This document shows, piece after piece, positions 34,001 to 46,000 of a DNA stretch of 64,000 nucleotides (its first letter is position 1; each line of letters opens with the position of its first letter). The DNA is from Antedon mediterranea (lineage: Eukaryota; Echinodermata; Crinoidea; Comatulida; Antedonidae), in assembly GCF_964355755.1 (NCBI RefSeq), contig NC_092678.1, positions 8,220,922 to 8,284,921 of the forward strand, given 5' to 3'. The notes under the pieces are model-generated. The model saw nothing but the letters and a program-made list of their open reading frames with translations, did not search any database and was not told where the DNA came from. Position numbers and translations under genes: made by a program.

Positions 34001-37000
34001 CGTAGCACCACGGCTTCCGTAAAATATCTCAGTATCGTAAGTACCACTTCCTCAAAATATCAATAAAAGTACAGTTGATCCTAAACAGCCACCAATCTAT
34101 GGCAAAATACAGTAGATCAAACTGCTACCACAAAATATCACAACAGTACTGTAGATAAATACACAGTTAAGTCGAACAGTAGATCGAAATAACCGCTGCC
34201 ACCAAATTATGTCACGAACTCCTCTCACGTATGTTTCCGAGCGGTTGAAAATACTTTAGGAACTCCCTTGTGACATAAAAGTATACACACAAAATCCACA
34301 AAGTTGTAAAATAACTCAAAAACAAAGCTTTAATTTCAATCAACTTCAACTTTCAACAATCCAGTAAGCACTTTAAACAACAGTTTCACAATAACTTTAC
34401 AATATAATATCCAACCTCTAATCCAACCTCTAATCCAACAACCTTACAATAGTTTACAACCCTTTATATACAAGATGCTCCTATCCTTCTAGATCATTCT
34501 TTATACTTCTCATTATTACATGATTACAGTTTCTATTAATAGCACTTCTGGAATGTTCTTGATTGTTCTTATTAATTATACATGGTTTAAATCAAAACAT
34601 CTTATTCTAGAATGATCATGTAAATACTATGTTACTCTATATGTTAGGGAATGGTAATTTATTACACCTGCCCATCTCCATTTCAGTTCTTTGATCTTTA
34701 CCATGATTTCTTTGACTTTTGTTCTTTTCCGTATCTCACTATGCTTTACTCTGTCTCGTATTGATAGATTTACCATTTTTCTTTCCATCGCTCTTTGTGT
34801 TGTTATCAATTTTTGTTCCATCTCTTTCGTTGTTGCCCATGTCTCTGCCCCATAAACTATAGTTGTTAAAACACGTTGATTGTACACCCTGCTTCTTAGT
34901 GACATGGGAATGTCTTGGTCGGTCAGGATATGCTTGTGCACCCCGAAGCTTCTCCAACCTGCTTTTACACGTGTTAATATCTCCTCTTCTTTGGTGTTGA
35001 CCATTTTCAAGGTCTTCCCCAGTTATTTTTATTTGTCAACTTTCTCAATCTGGTGATTGTCTTTTGTTATTGTCTCTTGAGTCGAGAAGTTGGTCATAAA
35101 TTTAGTCTTTCCTTTGTGCATTTGTAGGCCAACCTTTTTACTTTCTTTGTTCAGGCGATTGAGCTGTTCTCCCATGTCCTTAACAGTTGTAGTTGTTAAA
35201 GCTACATCATCAGCAAATCTGAGGTCTGTTAGCATCTCTCCGTTTACGTTGATACCCTTTTCTTCAAGTTCTGCTTTTTTGAAGATATCTTCAACTGCTG
35301 CTGTGAAGATCTTTGGAGATATCGTGTCACCCTGCCTCACACCTCTCTTTATTTTGATGGCATTAGAGATGTCTTTATCGATGTGTATTTTGGCGGTTGC
35401 ATTTGTGTAGATATCTTCCAAGATGGCAGATGTTTTACTGCTCAATTAAATCACAATAATCGGATGCTGTCTACCTGTGCTTTATAATTATACCATACAA
35501 ATGAAATAGGTTTACATATTTATAAATATGTTTAAATATGTTTATATAAGTATTCAATCCGGGCGTCGTCATTTTCTCTCAATAATTGAGATTGATTTTT
35601 TAGATAATCAGAACACAAAATATCCACAAAAGAACCAAATAAAGATTGTGTACAATAACAATAGATGATCTTTTGAGAAACTAATTGTTTCGTCGATGAT
35701 GGAGTAATTGCTAAACATGTTGAATATGCGCGATACTACTAATTCTCAACATTAGTGTTTGTGGCAACATTATTAGAGTTTAAAGATTGTTTGACTTCAT
35801 GATCCTAATTACAGAGTCATATCCTCATAAATTAAATATAAATATTAATACTCCGTATGCATTTTCTGTTTTTCTTACCATCTGAAAGACTCAGAAAGAA
35901 GATCACAATGACAAATTTTATTTTATTTTCTCAGCCTTAACAATCAATCAATTCACGCAGTTGGAATGTATTGTGGCCGATTGGTTTGACAAATTTTGCC
36001 CAATCACGATGATTAAAGTTTTGTACGAAGACTTGGTGCCAGAAAAATTGAAACTAGAGAAAGCTTCATCAATGATGGACTTGTTAAACCTGCTGCATAC
36101 TCATCAACAACTGGATCACAATAATCCCACTGTTCTGTATGATACTATAACTATAACAAAACAGAAAGGCATTTGGGACCGAATACAACGAGAACCCGAA
36201 TTAGCAATGTTACAACCAATATCAGAAGAAAGAGTTTTGATATTCAGTGAATACAGACAGAAGGTAATAAGGCTTGGCTATAATATGTCACCTATTGATA
36301 CAGCAACGATAAGCAAGGTTTATAAAGAAACTATGTTTAAACCCTATGAAGATAGCTGGAGTTTGATAATGGACCTTGAACGTAACAAGTTCCTCTCGAA
36401 AAAAAACATGGACAAATTCGTTAAGATGTTACAGAAAAATGGAGTTAACCATGTAATAAATGCTCTAAATTATGTTGATAACAGTAAGTAGTTTATTTAC
36501 CAGCATTTCAGATTTGATATTGTTACTTCAGGATTTGTGTTCAAAATATTTAAACAGAATTTCAGTTTTTGAAAACTATAGCAAACTACAGGTAGATTAA
36601 GTCCATTTTAAATGTTGATATGATTCTGTCGCAAGCAGTTTCATGGTCATCATACACGTGACGTTTACAATAGTCTTACTAACCTTTTTGGCAGCTACGC
36701 CTACGATACTCGAGATTGGCGTGGTCATACGTTATAATTTTATTTGAACATGAAGCTTCAGATGTCAAAATCAAAACGTCCCGTGACTTTTTTAAAGTAG
36801 CCTACAGCTGTTTAGAATTTCATATTTCATGCTCATTAAATTACATATTACAATAGGTATTTTTCTGTCTATGGATACTGTTATCTGAACTAAAAGAACG
36901 ATGATTGTCTTGATTTCAGATGTGATTATTCAAACCCCTTTAACAGCAAAAAAGAAAGAAAAAATCATAGACTCAAAATTCGAACCACTGACAAAGAGAG

Positions 37001-40000
37001 AAGGTATTAATTATAATTTTCACTAGATTTTTTCACAGGTACAGTACTATATATTACTAAAAAGAACTTACACCGTACCGAAAATTATTGGACAGTAAAT
37101 AAACTCATGTAAAGTAAATGGTGGACAGTAAAATATTTTACAATTATAACTGGGCAATCAATTCAGATAATAGGCCTGCGTTTGTTGGTAAGTGGGAAAC
37201 CAGCACAGTATATAATATTATTTATTTTTTGTTTATTTGGAATTAGATCAACTTAACATTTGGATCGCTGTTTCCACATTCCTTTTAGGCCTAATACTAT
37301 TAGGCTGGAGACAAGAAGTAACAACAGGTAACTATTAACCTAGTTTCATAATTTGTAATTTATGACACCTCGTAAAATGGCGAGCACTGGTCATTAAGTC
37401 GGTTTACAAATGAGTCCTCCAATATTCTATTTCAGCTATTGTTAAAAATGTCCAGCTAAACTTAACCACATGAAACTCTTAGAATGTATGAAACCCTTTG
37501 CTATTGTGTCCCTAATATGCCAAGAGCCCATAACATATGATTTCACCCCATACCACCCAGAAGGTTTGACCCCTTAATGTTGTTAATACTACCAATAACA
37601 ATAAAACAAATTTGTCAGCCTAACTTTGGGTTTTGTATATAGTCTCGAAACCCTTTGAAAACCTCCCAAAACGGTTTATTTCACCCCATCTTACCCATGG
37701 ACCAAAATTTGAAACATAGAAGTGTGTGAGAACATAAAAAAAATTTAAAAAATGACAAAATATCAGGTCGAAAAGGTCATGTTAACCCCCCTTATAGTTA
37801 ACCGCTGCCAACACGTTAATTTCACCCCATATTACCAATGAACTACATTTTGTCAAAACATAGTGGTATCTGAGTAAAATAAATAAAAACTGACAAAATA
37901 TGATGTCGGAAAGGTCATGTTAGACCCCCTTAAGGTGACCCCTTCACGTTAATTTCAACCCACGTCATCCATGCCAAATCGTTACAACATAGTATAGTAC
38001 GTATCACATACCAAAAAGTCAGAAACTGACAAAATACCAGGTTGTAAAGGTCATTTCAGAGCATCTTACAGTTCTATTCCTTTCTACCTTGGCACATCTC
38101 CCTCCCCCCACCACGTGCCTTATTCAATTTCATTACTATTTTACACATGAATACTTTTTGGTGTTTAATCATTCAATCAATCCTTTTCAACCTATAGAAT
38201 TTCTATACGGAATTTTCGTAATAATTGTTTTTCTATATTTTTTACATTTTAGTTCAATTTAATTTAATTTATCATTTTCAATTTTGTTTTAACTTTGTGA
38301 AATAACGTAGTCTTCAGTATGATCTATCGATATGGTGTTTTCAATTAACTTTTGTTGTTCAATGTCTTGTAATCATAGGCCTACTTTAAATGAATTTTCT
38401 TGTAGCCCTAAACCAAACTAAACTAAACATTAAAATGTTTAATCTGACAAACTACAACTGGAATATCCAGTCCTCATGTGTGCCCTTTCTCTGCACAAAG
38501 ACAGTCAAAGTCGGACTCACCAGTTTACTACCAACCAGGTGTTTGACAGCAAGATGACAAACGATGTGAACAAGCAGTAACGGTACCAAGAGACAATATT
38601 TCCAAGATGATTCAAACTCTACATGAAATTCTAGCTAAGCTACTACACAGTACAAGGAAATGTTATATATATGCCAGTTTAGTTATATACAGTATACTGT
38701 AGTTCTGTGCAGACCACAGAAGAATGCAAAAACATCACAATCAAATCACTGATGTTCATTTTCAAAGAACTAAAAATGCAGTTATACTTCAATCAATCTT
38801 CAAAACTCTCTAAACCTTTTCAAACATCCTATTTCAAGACAGATCAAATGAGATGAAACTATGGAAGCAAGCAACGGAGAATTAAACATATTTGCAATGA
38901 TACTGTTTTTCCAGCAACATCTAGCTTTGCTCTTATGGTCATCCACACCAGCATTTGTTATGAAACTTTATTAGGAATGTTGATATGGTGAATAAATCGA
39001 TACTTAAAAATACCAAACACCTATGTGTTGGCTGCAGAAATTATGAACCATTTGGGTTACTGTGTGAAAAGAAATTGCGCATAGAAAGAAAAAAGGATCC
39101 GAAAATCAAAAGAATTGTAGTCAGCAGAATGTAGTACCGATTTTATTTTCAATTCCTATACATAAAAATAAATCATACGGAATGTGTGAGTGGGAGGGGA
39201 TTTAGGTGTTTTAACGTAACCTTTCCGCCCAGATGTTTTGTCAGTTGTTATTTTTTGTTATGTGGGCCTACACTATAATGTTTGTACAAATGTTAGTTCA
39301 TGGGTGAGATGGGGGTAATATTAACTTGTTTGGGAGGTGTAACTTTAAAGGTCAGGTGCGGGCAAAAAATTTCTATTGATCATACATTCCAATAATTATC
39401 GATCTATACTTTCCCCTATGTTTCATCATTTTTGTGATTTTATTTGTGTTACAAGAGCTTGTTGAAAATAGGCACTTTCTTATCAGTGGGGGGATAGTTC
39501 AAATTACACAGTAATTTTTGTACAAACATTTTCTAAATGGAGAGGCTTCTATATATAAATTTACGCAGACCAAAAATCGGTAAATCGCGCTTTACTTCTC
39601 GATGGTATATAAAGTTGGTTCGTACCTTCGGTACTGATTTTAGCCACCTGATATATCCCTATTTACTAATTAAATTGAGTTAGATAATTAGTTATTAACA
39701 ATTAAAACGAATTTAGGTTAAACGATTTTCCCCAGATAGGGTGTTTTCCGATCGTGGTATACATTGTCTAATGCATGTCCATCTTGAAAAATACCCGCAC
39801 ACAATAATACGAGGATGCTTCGCATTTTCCTATCTCATCCTACGATAATTGTTTTTAATGGCTGAAAACCGGTTGGGCAGCTTTAGTACAGCATCATAAT
39901 GTTGAAGGTAAGGTAGGCCGATTTTCTTTAAAAAATACTATTTTGATAGATTTAATATACGTTTATAAAAAGGAATTGATTTTCAATGAATGGAACATTC

Positions 40001-43000
40001 CAAATTATTTGGTTTAACCATGCTTGCATACCTCCATGGTTTAACACAAATAGGTAAATTTATGGGTCCTTTGAGAATAAACATAAATAGTATTGTAATG
40101 CTATACAATACAATACTGTAAATAGGTATTAACCACTTTTGATCGCGTGTGTTGGTACTGTTAGATATAATATAAACAAATATACGAATAAACTTTATTA
40201 CTGTGAGTGTGGGTAGCCCCTACTTTTAGATTATAAACATATAATAATATAATACCTTATTACTGATAGTTGTGTCTCAATGTTGTATTAATTAATAATT
40301 ACAAAAAAAATAGAAACATCGTAGTGGTCGTTACATGTACTTTAGTATTTCAATCGACTATGACAGGGACAGTTTTAACAAAGTATTAAATCGGAAATGT
40401 TTTACTTTATTTGGTGGTATATTATTACAGGCCTAAAAGAAAAAAAAATTCGTTACTGAGTGGATAGTAAAGAAATACTGTATAAGGAATAATTTAATAT
40501 AAAGAATATACTGTATTAAACAAGGCCAACAGTCATTAAGTCGCGTGCTACAATTCATAGTGATACCGGACCAACAGACAGACCGACAGACAGACAGACA
40601 GACCGACCGACATAGTGAACTATAGAGTCGCGTCCACGCGACTAAAAATGAGTTTGTTTAAATGAGTCCTTTTGTGACAAGTTTCTTTTTCGGAAGTAAT
40701 TCCCAGAGTGCTCATTTTGATTGACTACAAAAATCATTGTGTCTATTTATTCATTTGTTTCTGTAAACGACAATGTTTTATAGTCCTGCGGTACGTACAT
40801 TTGAAATCGCTAGTTATGTTTACGCTGAAATTACAATGTATTCGAGAACCATCTTTGGGCACGACCTAGATAGTACGCGAGCGAAGCGAGCGTACCATCT
40901 AGTTTTGAAAAGCTATAAAAAATAAACGGTGTGGGAAAAAATGTTATCACATGACTAAATATAGGTAATATAAATTTAACTTTTCTGGTATTTTTATTCA
41001 ACTTCAGATTTTTATTTTCATGCTATAGAAAAAATTATCCACCGTATATCCACCATCTTTTTTCACCTTTTTGAGAGTCACCACACATGTTATTACATTA
41101 GGTTAAACTACCTAACTACTGAAAAAAAGTCTTCTCGATTTTTATGGCATAATTTTAAAAATATTTGATGTATGTACATGTCATATTATTTATGTTGTGA
41201 TTCTCTGTGTTTAGAGAAGGATGCTTTAGACCAGGTCCGCCTTATATTATTAGCCAATCAAAATCGTATAATTTTTGGAGGGAAAATGTTATCCTCCTCT
41301 GAAGCCTAAAATTTGCATATCCAGTATAAAAGTAGAATGTAATAGATATTAGAGGAGAAGAGAGATTAAGATCAGAGTAGATAAACGGAAAGATGATAAA
41401 GAAAATAAGGCTTGACTGGTAGTAAGATGTATTAATCGAGTTACAAGGAATAAAAGTTCTAGTTGAGTTAAATATACTTTTTGTATGAGTTATCATTCAG
41501 TGACAGCTGTGTACGTCGCGTGGAAATATATACGCCTGAGAAAGCTCGGAACCAACTAAAATAAATAAATATTCACTACATGGTGGCAGCGGTGAAAATT
41601 TTTGTTTACATGATTTAAGTATCAAGAAGAAGAAGAAGTGACAGTGCCTACTCTACGGGCCTGTTAAATCAGTAACCAAAAAGTTAAATGGTTACGAAGA
41701 TCTGGATTCCTGACAGTTTTTATACCGTGCGTTGTTTGGATATTACAACGAAGAAGAAGTACTGTTGAGCTCAAGACTGCTGGATATTCATCGGAGAGAT
41801 ATATATTCACCGAGATCTGAAAGAAGAAGACTGAAGTAACAGAAGGAAGCCCAGTAAATTTTGAGAAGATTTGCAAAGCTGACTTTGTAAACTATTTTTA
41901 TTTCAAAAGTAAATTTTTGTACGGAGCGAACTTGGAACGTTGTTTGTGACTTTGAAGTAAATTAATGTCTTAGATTGTATTGCATTTAAAAATTTATGTG
42001 GATTTCATATTTTTACATATCTGAATGGAATCAAGTTAATACAATTACAAATACTTTTATAATATATTTTGTATACATAAGTTTACATATTTCATTAATA
42101 AAATTGTTATTAGCATGACAACTTTAAGATCGGGTAAAAATATAGATAAGACTATGTCAGAAAAAGATACTAGGGAAGAAATGGTTGACCAAGAAGAGGT
42201 TGACCAAGTCAATGAAATGTATGATAACATGGCTAGGGATATTGATTTGCCCGAAATACCCGGCGGTATGCCTAAAGATATGATGCTCGAATATTTTCGA
42301 ATGAAGTTCGAGGCCGAGGCCGAAAACAAAAAGTTAGAATTACAATACCAACAAGACCAATTAAGATTAGAAGCAGATATAGAGCAAAGAAAAATTGAAA
42401 ATGATGGAATTAGAAAATAGGTCTAGCTACAGTAATGCTAGGAATATAGTAGATGAAATGAAGGTAAAGGTTCCTACTTTGAAGGAATCAGATGATATTG
42501 ATATATATTTTAGAACATTTGAACACTTGGCAGAAGCCACAGGTTGGGATAAGAATACGTGGTCCGCTAGGTTAGCACCTGAACTGTCTGGTAAAGCTAG
42601 GACAGCATATGCATCCTTAACCGTAAAAGAATGTGTAGATTATGATACCTTAAAGAAGGCAATCTTAGAAAAGTATGATGTGTCCGCAGAGACCTACAGA
42701 TTTAAATTTAGAAATTCAAACAGAGTTAAAGATATGTCCATCAGGGAATGGCTGAATGAGCTCCCATTATTTAAAATGTTGGATGAAATGTGCTAATGTA
42801 AAAGAAGATGATGCTGCAGGCATTATTGAAATGATTATAATGGAACAGGCACTTGATAAAATGCCTGAAGATCTGAGGCTTTATCTTAGAGATAAACAAG
42901 TAAATAAGAGCTATGATATGGCTATGATAGCCGATGATTATATAGCTAATAGAGGTGGCCGTGGCTATTGGAATGCCGTAAATTCTGAAAATAAGCCTAC

Positions 43001-46000
43001 GTATTATAAGGGCCAAGAAAATAGTAAACCTAAGAATAGTACGACTCAGAATAACCCTGGAGCTAGGCAGCAAGGATACAATAGGTATCGCGGAAGGGAA
43101 GGCAAATTCCATATCTATGGTAGAAATTTCAAACAGAGAGAACCTTCAAATGAATGGATTAATGGCCTATGCTTTAATTGTAAGGAGAAGGGACATAAAA
43201 TAGGGGATTGTCCTAAGATGGTAGCAAAAGGAAAGACTAGTGACACTAAGAAGGGCCCGAATGTGAAAGATGGTTTAAGATGTGAAGAAATAAAATCAGA
43301 TAGACCCCAAGTAGTTATGGATAGTGTAGAAAATAAAATGGAGAAGTGTACATTAACAGGAAAATTAGAAGGACAGGATATAACTATGCTAAGAGACTCG
43401 GGATGTACCCAGTCAGCTGTTAAGGAAAGTCTAGTGCCTAACAAATGTTACTTGCCAGGAAAATGGGTTACGTTAAGAGGTATAGGAGGCGATATTACCG
43501 TCCCCTTAGCTAAGGTAGCTATAGAAAGTAAGATAGTGACAGGAAAAGTGATTGTAGCCGTAATCGAAGGATTACAGAGGGACATGTTATTTTTGGGTCA
43601 TGATTTGGACAAGAATTGTGGGGAAACAATGGCTAAAGAAATGTTCGTCCTAACTAGGGAGCAAGCCAGAATAGAAAATGATGTTAGAATACAAGACGAA
43701 ATGATATTGTTAGGGAAAGATAGTAACTTTAAGCCGATAGAAGAGCCGCCTAAAGAAACTAATGTACAATTGTTGAAAACAGTAGTAAATGACAACAAAG
43801 TAAATAAAACTAAGTGTTTAGATGATATGAATGAAACAGAAATGAATAATTTGTTTGACGAAAATGAGGATAAAGCTAAAGATAAAACAGTCAAACATAA
43901 AACTTATGAACAACAGCACAAGCTGAACCTAACTAAACAAGAACTGATCAAATTGCAAACTAAGGATGACTCACTCAAAGGAGTGTTTGACAGGGTAGTC
44001 CCTATAGAAGAAATAGGTCAGCATAGGGTATGTTTCTTTATGAGACAAGGTATATTGATGAGAAATTGGAGTAGTATTAAAGATAAGAATAACCAAGTGG
44101 AACAGATTGTATTACCCACTCAGTGTAGACAGGGTGTATTACACTTAGGTCATAATGTGCCATTTGCAGGTCACATGGGTGTTGAGAAAACTAAAAGTAG
44201 GATCCTGAACCAATTCTATTGGCCAGGTATATTTAAAGATGTGGTAGTCTATTGTAAAGTCTGTAAGGAATGCCAAAAGGTAGATAAGGGTAAAAGTAAA
44301 AGGAAACATACTTTGATACCATTACCGATTATAAGTACACCATTTAAACGTATAGCGATATACATTGTTGGACCCTTATCTAGAACAAGCCGTAATAACA
44401 AATATATGCTTACTATAATTGTCTATGCTACGAGATATCCGGATGCTATCCCGTTACCCAATGTTAGAGCTGAAACAGTAGCCAGGGCTCTAATAGAAGT
44501 CTTTACTAGAGTAGGATTACCCGAAGAGATTGTACATGATCAAGGAACTAATTTCATGTCTTCAATTATGCAATCTATATGTAGTATGTTGGGGATTAAT
44601 CAAAGACTACAGTGTACCACCCCCAAAGCAATGGGCTTGTTGAAAGATTTCACGGTACATTGAAAAATATGATAAGGACACTTAAATTGGGATAACTACA
44701 TACCCCCCTTTCTGTTTGCATACAGAGAAGTTCCTAGTAAAGCGACGGGCCATTCACCTTTTAAATTGCTTTATGGTAGAGAGGTGAGGGGACCCTTGAG
44801 TTTACTCAAAAGTAATTGGGTAGAAGATGAAGAAACATCTACTGATGTTATCAAATACATGTTAGACATAAGAGAAAAAATGGAGGAATTAATGAAAGAT
44901 GCTAATGTAAACAAACTTGAACAACAAGAAATTATGTCCCACAATTATAACAAGAATGCTATTGATAGAGAATTTGTAGAAGGGGACAAAGTGTTGATAT
45001 TCCTTCCAGTAGGAAATAGTAAGTTAGACAGTAAATGGCAAGGCCCCTTCACTGTTACAAAAAAGGTCAATGATGTAAATTATGAAATATAAATAGGAGG
45101 TAGAAGAAAAGAAAAACAAATTCTACATGTTAATATGTTAAAGAGATGGTATGATAAAGTAGAAATAAGTAAAGATGGTTATTATGTAGTAACAAATGTT
45201 CTGTCGATAGAAGAAGTAGACTTAAATGAAACAGTCCATGACAATGAGTTAGATAGTGAAATAGACATAGGATTGTCTTATCATCAATCACAAACATGGA
45301 GAGATGTTAACGTTAGTAGTAATTTAAATGATACACAAACTAAACAATTAACAGAATTGTTAAAGTACCAACAGAATGTATTCTCGGATGTACCAGGTAG
45401 AACTCACTTGGTGACACATGAAATTAAGACTAATGGTGAAATGCCTATAAGGCATAGGGCATATAGAACGCCCCAAGCATTAAAGGGTAAATTGAAAGAG
45501 GAATTAGATAGTATGTTGGCTATGGGTATAATAGAACCTACAGTTAGTGCCTATGCTGCACCTATTATTGCCCTGAAGAAAGGCCAGAATCAAATTAGAA
45601 TGGTGACAGATTTTAGATCACTAAATAAGACTACACAATTTGACCCTTATGTTATGCCTCGCATAGACGAAATGTTGGATGAGGTATCATCCGCAATATA
45701 CATAACTACGTTAGATCTAACTAAAGGATTTTACCAGGTGCCTCTGGATCCTAAGACCAAAGACAAATCAGCATTTATTACACAATTTGGACAGTATTGT
45801 TACAATGTACTTCCATTTGGTATGCAAAATAGCTCTAGTACTTTCCAAAGATTAATGGATAAGGTATTACAAGGTACTGAGGGATATGCTAAGGCATATA
45901 TAGATGACATATGTATTTATAGTCAAACTTGGAAAGATCATATTTTTCATTTGAATGATGTATTAGAAAGATTAAGTAGTGCTGGATTGACAGCAAAGCC

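Larger units (their letters stand above)
28693..34666 (-). mobile_element. Gmr1-like Ty3/gypsy LTR retrotransposon, nearly intact
   Basis: 5974 bp in antisense orientation within intron 1 of the NACHT gene, nested in an RTE LINE. LTRs at 28693-29149 and 34210-34666 are both 457 bp and, by eye, identical, implying very recent insertion. Target duplication CCTGC at 28688-28692 and 34667-34671. Primer-binding site (complement of ACCGCTGCCACCA) at 34192-34204; purine tract AGAAAGAGGGGGGAG at the complement of 29150-29164. Domain order Gag, protease, integrase, RT, RNase H: integrase precedes RT, which defines the Gmr1-like group. No env is seen. Confidence 0.95.

Noticed and set aside
35090-35410. 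106-codon plus-strand ORF
   Set aside because: Antisense shadow of the LINE RT fragment.
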